Shown here: one piece after another, positions 8,567 to 17,435 of the stretch
Layout of the letters: the number at the start of each line of letters is the position of its first letter
Position numbering within the stretch: the first letter of the stretch is position 1
Assembly: GCF_003062295.1 (NCBI RefSeq)
Contig: NZ_PYCN01000013.1
Span: forward strand, 120,096-184,095
Direction: 5' to 3'
DNA length: 64,000 bases
Source of the DNA: Bradyrhizobium algeriense
Lineage (GTDB): Bacteria; Pseudomonadota; Alphaproteobacteria; Rhizobiales; Xanthobacteraceae
Notes under the pieces: model-generated
Told to the model about the DNA's origin: nothing
What the model saw: the letters and a program-made list of their open reading frames with translations, nothing else
Database searches by the model: none
Program-made: the position numbers and the translations under genes

Positions 8567-11332
8567 CTACTCCGCCGCCGACTGCAATTCCACCTTTTCG
8601 GCGCGCACGGCGCAGAACTTGAATTCAGGGATCTTGCCGAACGGGTCGAGCGCCGGGTTGGTCAACAGGTTGGCCGCCGCTTCCGCGTAGCAGAACGGCA
8701 TGAACACCATGTTCTCCGGCACGTCGCGGTCGGAGCGCACCTTGACCTCGACGGCTCCGCGGCGGGTCTCCAGCTTAATGAAATCGCCGGGCCAGACGCT
8801 TAACCGCCGCATGTCCTTTGGCGACATGAACGCCACCGCCTCCGGCTCGATCTGGTCGAGCACGCTGGCGCGGCGGGTCATCGAACCGGTATGCCAGTGT
8901 TCGAGCACACGGCCGGTCGACAGCACCATTGGATATTCGGAATCGGGCACCTCGTCGGGTGCGACCACCTTCGCCGGAACGATCTTGCCGCGGCCGCTTT
9001 CGGTCGGGAACCCCGTGGTGAAGATGATCTCGTTGCCGGGCTTGTTGGGATCGTCGACCGGATAGGTCACCGCACCCTCGCGCACCAGCCGGTCCCAGGT
9101 GATGTTCTTCAGCGACGGCATCACTTCAGTCATCTCGGTGAAGACATCAGCCGGACCGTCATAGTTCCACGGCAGGCCCATGCGCTTGCCGATCTCCTGG
9201 ATGATCCAGAGATCCTGCCGCGCATCGCCCGGCGGCCGGATCACCTCGCGCGCGAGCTGCACGCGGCGATCGGTGTTGGTGAAGGTGCCGGACTTCTCGG
9301 CAAATGCGGATGCCGGCAGGATCACGTCGGCATGGAACGCGGTTTCGGTGACGAAGAGATCCTGCACCACCAGATGGTCGAGCATCGCCAGCGCTCCGCG
9401 CGCGTGCTGCAGATCGGGATCCGACATCGCGGGGTTTTCGCCCTCGATATACATGCCGGTGATTTCGCCGGCATGGATCGCATTCATGATCTCGACCACC
9501 GTCAAGCCGCGCACGGGATCGAGGTCCTGATGCCAGAGCTTCTCAAAGGGCTCGCGCAGATCGGTGCGGCCGACCGGCTGGTAGTCCGGCAGGAACATCG
9601 GGATCAGGCCGGCGTCGGACGCGCCCTGCACGTTGTTCTGGCCGCGCAGCGGATGCAGCCCGGTGCCGGGACGGCCGACCTGACCTGTGGTCAGCGCTAG
9701 CGCGATCAGGCAGCGCGCATTATCAGTGCCGTGGATATGCTGGCTGATGCCCATACCCCAGAAGATGATCGAGGACTGCGAGCGGGCATAGACCCGCGCC
9801 ACTTCCTTCAGCGTCTCGGCCGGAACGCCGCAGATCGCTTCCATCTTCTCCGGCGGGAATTCCTTGATGCGCTCGGCGAGTTCGTCGAAGCCTTCGGTGT
9901 AGCCCGCGATGTACTGCTGGTCGGTCAACCCTTCGGTGATGATGGTGTGGAGCATCGCGTTCAGCATCGCGACGTCGCTGCCGGGCTTGAACGCCAGATG
10001 CCGCCAGGCGTGGCGCGAAAGCGACTGCCGGCGCGGATCCATCACGATCAGCTTGGCGCCGCGCTTGGCTGCATTCTTGATGTAGGTCGCGGCCACCGGA
10101 TGGTTCACGGTCGGATTGGCGCCGATCACGATGATCACTTCGGCGTCCATCGCAGCCGCAAACGGCGCCGACACCGCGCCCGAGTTCAAGCCCTCCATCA
10201 GCGCCGCCACCGATGAAGCGTGGCACAGCCGCGTGCAGTGGTCGACGTTGTTGGAGCCGAAGCCGGTGCGCACTAGTTTTTGGAACAGGTAGGCTTCCTC
10301 GTTCGAGCCTTTGGCCGAGCCGAAGCCGGCGAGCGCCTTGACGCCTTTCTCATCGCGGATTTTCACGAGCCCGTTGGCCGCGATATCAAGCGCCTCCTCC
10401 CACGAGGCTTCGCGGAAATGCGTGAACGGATTGGCCGGATCGACCTGGTCGTTGGCATCCTTCTTCGCATTCGGCAGCCGCACCAGCGGTTTTGTCAGGC
10501 GATGCGGGTGGTGGATGTAGTCGAAGCCGAAGCGGCCCTTGACGCAGAGGCGGTTGTGGTTGGCCGGGCCGTCGCGGCCCTCGGCATAGATGACCTTGTC
10601 GTCCTTTACCTGATAGGTAACCTGGCAGCCGACGCCGCAGAACGGGCACAGCGAATCCACCTTCTTGTCCGCGTAGGTGACGCGGGTCTGGTTCTCGTCC
10701 AGCATCACCGAGGGCATCAGGGCGCCGGTCGGGCACGCCTGCACGCACTCGCCGCAGGCAACGCAGGTCGATTCACCCATCGGATCGTCGAAGTCGAACA
10801 CGATCTTGGCTTCGTGACTGCGATAGGCCATGCCGATGACGTCGTTGACCTGAACCTCGCGGCAGGCACGCACGCAGAGGCCGCACTGGATGCAGGCGTC
10901 GAGGTTGACGCTCATCGCGGGATGGCTGCTATCGCCCTGCCAGCGCTCGGCGGCCGGAAAACGGCTCTCGGTGACCTCGACCTTTTCGGCCCAGTGCCAG
11001 AATTTCGAATCGGGATCGTGCGAGGTTTCGCGCGCCGGCTGGTCGGCGACCAGCAATTCCATCACCATCTTCTGCGCCGCGACCGCACGCGCGCTTTCGG
11101 ATTTCACCTTCATGCCAACGCTCGGCGTGCGTTTGCAGGACGCGGCCAGCACGCGCTCGCCCTCGATCTCCACCATGCAGGCACGGCAATTGCCGTCGGG
11201 CCGGTAGTCCGGCTCCGGCGAATAGCAGAGATGCGGGATTTCCTTCTGGTGGCGTTTTGCCACTTGCCAGATGGTCTCGCCGGCGTTGGCCTCGACCTGT
11301 TGGCCGTCGAGTTCGAACTTGATCCTGGTCAT
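8567..11332 (-). CDS. fdsA: NAD-dependent formate dehydrogenase alpha subunit (molybdenum/tungsten bis-MGD enzyme)
   Basis: The catalytic subunit oxidises formate to CO2 in the cytoplasm. Domain order: an N-terminal [2Fe-2S] ferredoxin-like domain (C36, C49, C52, C66), two [4Fe-4S] clusters (CIQCGLCVRAC and CVACGECVQACP), a further cluster at CPFCGVGC, then the molybdopterin oxidoreductase domains. The metal-ligand position is a cysteine in HCTRLCHASS rather than selenocysteine. The 921-residue length fits FdsA. The start codon overlaps the fdsB stop as ATGA, showing translational coupling. The neighbouring Moco genes (moeA, mobAB, fdhD) supply and sulfurate its cofactor. Confidence 0.96.
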   Translation of the reverse strand: MTRIKFELDGQQVEANAGETIWQVAKRHQKEIPHLCYSPEPDYRPDGNCRACMVEIEGERVLAASCKRTPSVGMKVKSESARAVAAQKMVMELLVADQPARETSHDPDSKFWHWAEKVEVTESRFPAAERWQGDSSHPAMSVNLDACIQCGLCVRACREVQVNDVIGMAYRSHEAKIVFDFDDPMGESTCVACGECVQACPTGALMPSVMLDENQTRVTYADKKVDSLCPFCGVGCQVTYQVKDDKVIYAEGRDGPANHNRLCVKGRFGFDYIHHPHRLTKPLVRLPNAKKDANDQVDPANPFTHFREASWEEALDIAANGLVKIRDEKGVKALAGFGSAKGSNEEAYLFQKLVRTGFGSNNVDHCTRLCHASSVAALMEGLNSGAVSAPFAAAMDAEVIIVIGANPTVNHPVAATYIKNAAKRGAKLIVMDPRRQSLSRHAWRHLAFKPGSDVAMLNAMLHTIITEGLTDQQYIAGYTEGFDELAERIKEFPPEKMEAICGVPAETLKEVARVYARSQSSIIFWGMGISQHIHGTDNARCLIALALTTGQVGRPGTGLHPLRGQNNVQGASDAGLIPMFLPDYQPVGRTDLREPFEKLWHQDLDPVRGLTVVEIMNAIHAGEITGMYIEGENPAMSDPDLQHARGALAMLDHLVVQDLFVTETAFHADVILPASAFAEKSGTFTNTDRRVQLAREVIRPPGDARQDLWIIQEIGKRMGLPWNYDGPADVFTEMTEVMPSLKNITWDRLVREGAVTYPVDDPNKPGNEIIFTTGFPTESGRGKIVPAKVVAPDEVPDSEYPMVLSTGRVLEHWHTGSMTRRASVLDQIEPEAVAFMSPKDMRRLSVWPGDFIKLETRRGAVEVKVRSDRDVPENMVFMPFCYAEAAANLLTNPALDPFGKIPEFKFCAVRAEKVELQSAAE

Positions 11333-13047
11333 TCCGCGGCCTCTTTCGGCACGAATTCTTCCGGAAAATATTTAATCACTGACGTCAGCGGATTCGAGGC
11401 GGCCTGGCCGAGCCCGCAGATCGAGGCATCGCGCATCACCTGGCTCAACTGGTCGAGCAATTCGCGGTTCCAGACCGGGCGCTCCATCAAGATCGCCGCC
11501 TTCTGGGTGCCGACCCGGCACGGCGTGCACTGGCCACAGCTCTCGTCCTCGAAGAATTTCATCAGGTTCAGCGCCGCGCCCTTCACGCTGTCCTGCTCGG
11601 ACAGGATGACGACGGCGGCGGAGCCGATGAAGCAGCCGTATTTTTCCAGCGTGCCGAAATCGAGCGGGATGTTGTCCATCGAGGCCGGCAGGATGCCGCC
11701 CGAGGCGCCGCCCGGAAGGTAGGCGTGGAAGGTGTGGTCGTCAGCCATGCCGCCGCAGAACTCGTCGATCAGTTCGCGCACAGTGACGCCGGCGGGCGCG
11801 AGCTTCATGCCGGGATTTTTGACGCGACCCGACACCGAATAGCTGCGCAGGCCGTGACGGTCGTTGCGGCCGTGGCTCTTCCACCAGTCGGCGCCCTTCT
11901 CGACGATGTCGCGCACCCACCACAGCGTCTCGATATTGTTGATCAGCGTCGGCAGGCCGAACAGCCCGACCTGGAACGGATAAGGCGGCTTGTGCCGCGG
12001 CAGACCGCGCTTGCCCTCGATGGACTCCAGCAGCGAGGATTCCTCGCCGCAGATATAGGCCCCTGCCCCGCGGCGCATATGCAGGACGGGACCGCTCGGC
12101 GGCAGCTTTGCGATTTCGCGTTCGAGGATTTCGCGCGAGACCGGGTATTCGTCGCGCAGGTAGATGTAGACGTCGGTGGCCTCGACCACATGGGCGCCGA
12201 TCAGCATGCCCTCGATGAAGCGATGCGGATCGGTCTCGAGATAGAAGCGATCCTTGAAGGTGCCGGGCTCGCCCTCGTCGCCATTGATCGCCATCAGCCG
12301 CGGGCCGGGCTCGCCGAGCACCGCGCGCCACTTTCGCCCGGTCGGGAAGCCCGCGCCGCCGAGCCCGCGCAGCGAGGCGTCGTCGAGCGATTTCAGCAAA
12401 TCTTCTTTCGTCATCGCACCGGAGCGCAGGCTACTCAGCAGCTTGTAGCCGCCGCCGGCGACATAGGCGTCGTAGTCGACATATTTGGGCAGATGCGCGT
12501 GGGTCTCGCCCGCCTTGGCGGCGGCGAGCACGTTCGTGACCGTGGCATGATCGACGAAGTGATGGCCGACCTCGGCGGCAGGCGCGGTATCGCAGCGGCC
12601 GACGCAAGGCGCGCGCACCACGCGAACTCCGGGGCCGGCACTGTCCTGCAACTCATGCAGCAACTTTTCCGCGCCCATCATGGCGCAGGTGAGCGAATCG
12701 CAGACGCGGATGGTCAGCGGCGCGATGTCAGGCTCGCCTTCCTTCACCACGTCGAAATGGGCGTAGAAGGTCGCGGTCTCGAACACTTCCGCAAACGACA
12801 GTTTCATCTCGTCGGCCAGCGCCGCGAGATGCGCCGCCGAGATCTGGTGATATTTGTCCTGGATCAGGTGCAGGTGCTCGATCAGGAGATCACGCCGCCG
12901 CGGCCGGTCGCCGAGCAGCAGCTCGATCTCGTGGGCGGCGGTGGGATCGACCTGGCGGCCCTTGGGGGTCGCCTTGGCCCGCTTCCGTCCCGCGCCCGGA
13001 TGTTCGAACGAGCGGACTTTCTGTAAGTCCTGTACGTCGTGATCCAT
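11329..13047 (-). CDS. fdsB: Formate dehydrogenase beta subunit, fused NuoE/NuoF-like diaphorase
   Basis: This 572-residue protein passes electrons from FdsA to NAD+. The N-terminal part (residues about 35-175) is a NuoE/FdsG-like thioredoxin-fold [2Fe-2S] domain with CDSLTC and APCVGRC. The rest is NuoF-like: the NADH site GLGGAGFPTGRKW, the FMN region NGDEGEPGTFKDR, ICGEESSLLESIEGKRG, and the C-terminal [4Fe-4S] motif SCGQCTPCRVG. In Rhodobacter- and Cupriavidus-type enzymes FdsG and FdsB are separate; here they are one chain. It is the first gene of the fdsBA pair, and its stop overlaps the fdsA start. Confidence 0.95.
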   Translation of the reverse strand: MDHDVQDLQKVRSFEHPGAGRKRAKATPKGRQVDPTAAHEIELLLGDRPRRRDLLIEHLHLIQDKYHQISAAHLAALADEMKLSFAEVFETATFYAHFDVVKEGEPDIAPLTIRVCDSLTCAMMGAEKLLHELQDSAGPGVRVVRAPCVGRCDTAPAAEVGHHFVDHATVTNVLAAAKAGETHAHLPKYVDYDAYVAGGGYKLLSSLRSGAMTKEDLLKSLDDASLRGLGGAGFPTGRKWRAVLGEPGPRLMAINGDEGEPGTFKDRFYLETDPHRFIEGMLIGAHVVEATDVYIYLRDEYPVSREILEREIAKLPPSGPVLHMRRGAGAYICGEESSLLESIEGKRGLPRHKPPYPFQVGLFGLPTLINNIETLWWVRDIVEKGADWWKSHGRNDRHGLRSYSVSGRVKNPGMKLAPAGVTVRELIDEFCGGMADDHTFHAYLPGGASGGILPASMDNIPLDFGTLEKYGCFIGSAAVVILSEQDSVKGAALNLMKFFEDESCGQCTPCRVGTQKAAILMERPVWNRELLDQLSQVMRDASICGLGQAASNPLTSVIKYFPEEFVPKEAAE

Positions 13048-13343
13048 TGAAAAATCTCATCCCTGCTTATCGTCTAACGCAAGCTTAGTTCGTGGCATGC
13101 CAGATGCCAAGCGAATTGTGGCGTCTTGATAAGCGTTTAAGTTTGCTGCCGGTGGCGTTCGAGCCCTCAGCGTTCCTCGCCGGTGCCACCTTGGCTGCTG
13201 GAAGGATGAGTACTCGAAATGACCGCAAGATCAATAAAGCCATCGTATGCTGCGATTGCGAACACCTATCGATCGGCCGGCCGAAACCGAGGTCGGAAGA
13301 CGCCGCGGGAAACCATGATAGCGGTCCCGCGACGTCTCCGTCG

Positions 13344-14999
13344 TCAGAGTATCTTGACGGCGCTTTCCAGCGTCTTCCACACGCCCCAAGCAAGCGGGAT
13401 GCCGACAAACGCCCAGAACAGCGCGGCCTTGGCGTCGAGCCCGCCGAACCCGATGCCGTAGGAGCCCGACGGTCCCGACTGGCCTGCGCTGGCCGTCGCC
13501 GCCTGCAACTTGGCGACCTCGGCATCGCTCATGTGCCATTTTTTATCGACCGGCTTGATCAGGTGGTTGCAGATCAGGCCCGCGATCAGCATGGCGCACA
13601 GGATGTACATCGTCGTGTTGTAGAGCTGGTCACGCGGCACGCCGGCGGCAAGCTGGAACTCGCGGATGTAGTTCACAACCACGGGACCGATGATGCCGGC
13701 GGTCGACCACGCCGTCAGCAGCCGGCCATGGATGGCGCCGACGAACTGGGTGCCGAACATGTCGGCGAGATAGGCCGGCACAGTCGCGAAGCCGCCGCCA
13801 TACATCGACAGGATGATGCCGAAGCCGAGCACGAACAGAAGCTTCGAGCCCATTGCGGCGAAGGTCGGCGCCAGCGCGTAGAGCACGATGCCCAAGATGA
13901 AGAACGTGTAATAAGTGTTCTTGCGGCCCATCTTGTCCGACAGCGACGCCCAGAAGAAGCGGCCGCCGATGTTGAACAGCGAGAGCAGGCCGGCGAAACC
14001 AGCCGCGATGCCGGCAATCGTCGCCTTCTGCGCCGCGTCGAGCTGGTTGAAGCCAACGTCGGGCAATCCGATCAGCTTGCCGGCGAAGATTTCCTGCAAC
14101 ATCGGCGAAGCCATGCCGATCACGCCGATACCTGCCGACACGTTTAGGCAGAGCACCCACCAGATCAGCCAGAACTGCGGCGTCTTGTGCGCGTCCTTCA
14201 GATGAACGTGGTTCTGCGAGATCATAGCATTGGCTTTGGTCGGCGGAGTCCAGCCCTCGGGCCGCCAGCCCGCCGGCGGAATCCGGTAGCGGAAGGCGCC
14301 GATCATCATGAACACGAAATAGATGGCGCCCATCGCGATGAAGGTTTCCCAGGCGCCGACCGAGGTCGGCGACTTGAAATAGTTCATCAGCAGGTTCGCC
14401 AGCGGCGCACCGATCATGGCGCCGCCGCCAAAGCCCATGATGGCCATGCCGGTCGCCATGCCGCGCCGGTCCGGAAACCATTTCACCAGCGTCGACACCG
14501 GCGAGATGTAACCGAGGCCGAGCCCGATGCCGCCGATGACGCCGGAGCCGAGCCACAGCAGCCACAGTTGATGGGTGATGATACCGATCGCGCCGAGCAC
14601 GAGACCGCCGCACCAGCACAGCGCCGACACGAAGCCCGCCTTGCGCGGTCCGACGCGCTCCAGCCAGCCGCCCCAGATCGCGGCGGAAACACCGAGCAGC
14701 ACGAAAAACAGCGTGTACATCCACCCCATGCTAGCGACCTTCCAGTCGCAGGTGGTGGTGAACAATTCCTGCATCAGCGTCATGTCGGAGCAAGCCTTCG
14801 GCGCGGTCACGCCGATCGCGCGCGACAGCGGCAGCCAGAACACGCTGAAGCCATAGGCCATGCCGATGCAAAGATGAATGCAAAGCGCCGCCGGCGGCAC
14901 CAGCCAGCGATTGAAGCCGGCTGTCGCAATCGTCCGCTCTTTGTCAAGGAATCCCGTTCCGGCACCGGGTATACTCCCGGCGCTGCTGATTGTTGTCAT
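13344..14999 (-). CDS. OxlT-like MFS carrier (oxalate/formate antiporter family)
   Basis: This is a major-facilitator protein of about 551 residues with 12 hydrophobic segments. MFS signatures are visible, such as WLERVGPRKAG after helix 2 and SLSDKMGRKNTYY between helices 6 and 7. The N-terminal WLVPPAALCIHLCIGMAYGFSVFWLPL is typical of the OFA (oxalate:formate antiporter) family. The ATG at 14999 has a good ribosome-binding site (AGGGGAA). Upstream lie a sigma-54 promoter and two palindromic sites, and next door are a two-component pair and formate dehydrogenase. I infer transport of formate or oxalate to feed FdsAB; the exact substrate is not shown by sequence. Confidence 0.9.
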   Translation of the reverse strand: MTTISSAGSIPGAGTGFLDKERTIATAGFNRWLVPPAALCIHLCIGMAYGFSVFWLPLSRAIGVTAPKACSDMTLMQELFTTTCDWKVASMGWMYTLFFVLLGVSAAIWGGWLERVGPRKAGFVSALCWCGGLVLGAIGIITHQLWLLWLGSGVIGGIGLGLGYISPVSTLVKWFPDRRGMATGMAIMGFGGGAMIGAPLANLLMNYFKSPTSVGAWETFIAMGAIYFVFMMIGAFRYRIPPAGWRPEGWTPPTKANAMISQNHVHLKDAHKTPQFWLIWWVLCLNVSAGIGVIGMASPMLQEIFAGKLIGLPDVGFNQLDAAQKATIAGIAAGFAGLLSLFNIGGRFFWASLSDKMGRKNTYYTFFILGIVLYALAPTFAAMGSKLLFVLGFGIILSMYGGGFATVPAYLADMFGTQFVGAIHGRLLTAWSTAGIIGPVVVNYIREFQLAAGVPRDQLYNTTMYILCAMLIAGLICNHLIKPVDKKWHMSDAEVAKLQAATASAGQSGPSGSYGIGFGGLDAKAALFWAFVGIPLAWGVWKTLESAVKIL

Positions 15000-15294
15000 C
15001 GCTATTTTCCCCTGCAGCCCACTGTTGAACTGGGCGTTTTTTGACGTCTTCGATCCCGTCGTCTTCAGCCATGCAGTGGAACAGCACCATCCTGCTGTCC
15101 CACGCAATTCCGGAACGCGCGGGGACCGCCACGCGCATTCGAGAACCATCCACCCTGATGTTTTGATTGTGCTCGCAGCAGTGCCGGCCAATTGAGGTGA
15201 GATTTTGCCGGCATGAGATGCGCGGCCGACAGCTCAACCCGACTGCACACCGCTGGTCATCGCTCCTCCCCTTTCAACTTGTTGAAGAGGAGTG

Positions 15295-15310
15295 AGCAAT
15301 CCGTGTGCCA
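15295..15310 (-). promoter_or_regulatory. Sigma-54 (-24/-12) promoter of the OxlT-like carrier gene
   Basis: On the minus strand the sequence reads TGGCAC-N5-TTGCT, an exact match to the RpoN consensus (TGGCAC, five bases, TTGC). Transcription would begin near 15284 and run through a leader of about 285 bases to the carrier start at 14999. The two-component regulator encoded just upstream in the cluster is an NtrC-type sigma-54 activator, which fits. Confidence 0.85.
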
Positions 15311-15363
15311 AATCGCACGATGCAAGAAATCAATGACTTGTGAGTGACCGTGCGGCGACTCAA

Positions 15364-15397
15364 GACAAAATGTCCGGACTCTCCGGACAAAATGTCC
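15364..15397. promoter_or_regulatory. Tandem enhancer-like activator sites upstream of the sigma-54 promoter
   Basis: Two copies of GACAAAATGTCC occur at 15364-15375 and 15386-15397. Their starts are 22 bp apart, two helical turns. Each contains the palindrome GACA-AAA-TGTC, and between them lies a larger inverted repeat (15371-15378 with 15382-15389, 8-bp arms, 3-bp spacer). The sites are about 60 bp upstream of the -24 element, the position expected of an upstream activating sequence for an NtrC-family protein. Binding by the regulator at 17428-18861 is an inference. Confidence 0.75.
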
Positions 15398-15410
15398 AAT
15401 CCGTCGGGGA

Positions 15411-17435
15411 TCAGTCGGCTTCCGGAAGCCACACGCGGAATATGCTTCCGCGGCCGACTTCGCTTTCCACCGTGATCTGGCCACGCTGGCGCTTGATCAA
15501 TGTCTGACTTATGGAAAGACCAAGGCCCGTGCCCTCGCGGCGCTTCGTCGTGAAGAAGGGATCGAACACCTTCTCCACCATATCCGCTGGCATGCCAACG
15601 CCGGTGTCGGCCACTTCGATGACGATGCCCGGATTGCCGTCCCGCTCGGCGTCGAATGACCGCAGCGCAAGCATCCCGCCGTCCGGCATGGCATGGATCG
15701 CGTTGACGATCAGGTTGATCACGACCTGCTGCAGTTCGGTGCGGTTCATCAGGACCAGGCGGCTGGCCCGATCCTCTCTCACCACGTCGATTTCCGTCTT
15801 GTTCAGGAGATGCTGCACCAGCGGCAGGCAATCCGCGACCACGCTTCCGGGCGCATGACGCTCGACATAGCCGGCATACTCTTCCGGCCGGGCAAACTGC
15901 AAAAGCTTGGTGATGATCTGGCTGATGCGATGGATCTGCTCGTCGAGCAGGCGGAATTCGACTTTGGCCTTTTCGACGTCAGGGCCGATCACGCTGCGGA
16001 TGACGTCGAGATTGCCCTGCATCACCGCGATCGGGTTGTTGATCTCATGGGCGACGCCGGCGGTGATTTCGCCGATCGCGGCGAGCTTTTCGGACATGAT
16101 GAGCTGCTTGGTGGTCGCCTCCAGCTTCAGATTGGCGTGCTCGAGATCCCGCGTTCGCTCGCGTACCCGCGTGTTCAACTCCTCGTTCCACTCCCGCAAC
16201 TGGCGGTCGCGCTCCTGGATCTGGTCGAGCAGGGTATCGAGGTGAAACGCCACGCGACCGATCTCGTCGCCCGACGCCGGCAGTTTGGTGCGGGCGGACA
16301 AATTGCCGCTCTCCACTTCGCCGATCGTCGTCGTAACGCGCTCGAGCGGCATGAATATCGACTGCGCCCAGCGCAGGAAGATCGGCACGGTTGCCGCCGT
16401 GATCACGATGAATGCGAGCGCGATGATCAGCAGCGTCTCAAACTTCGCGGCGCTGAACGGCTTTTGCAGGAAGCCGACATAGAGCATGCCGACACGCTTG
16501 CCATAGCTGTCGACCAGTGGCTCATAGGCCGAAATGTACCAGTCGTTGACCACGAACGCGCTGTCGAGCCAGGTGCGCCCCTCGTCCATGACAGCAGAAC
16601 GCACGGCCGCTGATACGCGCGTGCCGAGCGCGCGGCGCCCTTCAAACAGCCGGACGTTGGTGGAGATCCGCACGTCGTCCAGGAACAGCGTCGCCGTTCC
16701 CTGGCTGCCCTCAGGGAGGCTAGCCGCCCGATAGACGAGGTCGTTGATCGTATCGATGAATTCCAGGTTTTGATTGAGCAGAATGCCGCCGACCAACGCA
16801 GCCGGCGCTCCGCCCGGAGTCGTCGCCCGGCTCGCCGCATGCACGACCATGCCGTGCGTTTCCGTGCTGCGGTCGGTCGGCATGGCGTTCGGCGTCGGCA
16901 CCAGGTCGAGACGCGCACGTTCTGCCAGAACAGGTGAAATCGCCGCAAGCTCATCATTGGTGAAGATGTCGATGCCGGCTGACGGGGCTTCCCCCGACAA
17001 CGCCGAAGTGATGATCGGCCAGTCGCCCTTTGGCCGTCCAGGAAACGCGGGTGACGAGACGAGGATCTTTCCGCTGGAGTCCATCAGGTAGAGAAAGTCG
17101 AGACCTATCTCCTTGCGGGAGGTTTCGAGCAGGTCGCCCACGGCGGACAGCGGATCATGCTCTTCCACATCGCGGAAGCGGGCGGAGAGGCCGAGCGCGC
17201 GGATCTGAACGCCGGTTTTTTCGAGAATGCGGGCCAGATATTGGTGGGCGATGGTGAGATCGCCATTCACTTTCGAGATCAGCGTCGCATCGAATCTCGC
17301 GTTCCAGCGATAGACGGCAACTCCGAGCAGCAGCGGCAGGATGACCAGCATGGGCAGCAATGCAATGGCGAGCAGCCGGAAGCGGACGGATCGCCCGCGC
17401 ATCGGTCCGTCCGTGCGGCCTGCCCGGTCAGCCAT
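15411..17435 (-). CDS. Membrane sensor histidine kinase of a sigma-54 two-component system
   Basis: The protein has about 674 residues. A first membrane helix (LLAIALLPMLVILPLLLGVAVY) is followed by a long periplasmic cache-like sensor region, a second helix near residue 340 and a HAMP segment. A coiled linker follows, then the H-box VAHEINNPIAVM and the ATPase boxes N (VINLIVNAIHAM), G1 (DTGVGM), F (FDPFFTTK) and G2 (GTGLGLSIS). The start ATG at 17435 overlaps the regulator stop by eight bases, so kinase and regulator are translationally coupled. The ligand is unknown; formate, oxalate or a related carboxylate is a reasonable guess from context. Confidence 0.93.
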   Translation of the reverse strand: MADRAGRTDGPMRGRSVRFRLLAIALLPMLVILPLLLGVAVYRWNARFDATLISKVNGDLTIAHQYLARILEKTGVQIRALGLSARFRDVEEHDPLSAVGDLLETSRKEIGLDFLYLMDSSGKILVSSPAFPGRPKGDWPIITSALSGEAPSAGIDIFTNDELAAISPVLAERARLDLVPTPNAMPTDRSTETHGMVVHAASRATTPGGAPAALVGGILLNQNLEFIDTINDLVYRAASLPEGSQGTATLFLDDVRISTNVRLFEGRRALGTRVSAAVRSAVMDEGRTWLDSAFVVNDWYISAYEPLVDSYGKRVGMLYVGFLQKPFSAAKFETLLIIALAFIVITAATVPIFLRWAQSIFMPLERVTTTIGEVESGNLSARTKLPASGDEIGRVAFHLDTLLDQIQERDRQLREWNEELNTRVRERTRDLEHANLKLEATTKQLIMSEKLAAIGEITAGVAHEINNPIAVMQGNLDVIRSVIGPDVEKAKVEFRLLDEQIHRISQIITKLLQFARPEEYAGYVERHAPGSVVADCLPLVQHLLNKTEIDVVREDRASRLVLMNRTELQQVVINLIVNAIHAMPDGGMLALRSFDAERDGNPGIVIEVADTGVGMPADMVEKVFDPFFTTKRREGTGLGLSISQTLIKRQRGQITVESEVGRGSIFRVWLPEAD

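Noticed and set aside
10280..13026. Long plus-strand frames opposite fdsA and fdsB
   Set aside because: They are low in protein-like features and lie entirely opposite iron-sulfur and flavin domains that are unmistakable on the minus strand.
13048..13343. Second sigma-54 promoter upstream of fdsB
   Set aside because: There are TGGCAT and TGCCA segments but no partner TTGC at the right spacing, and no GACAAAATGTC site.
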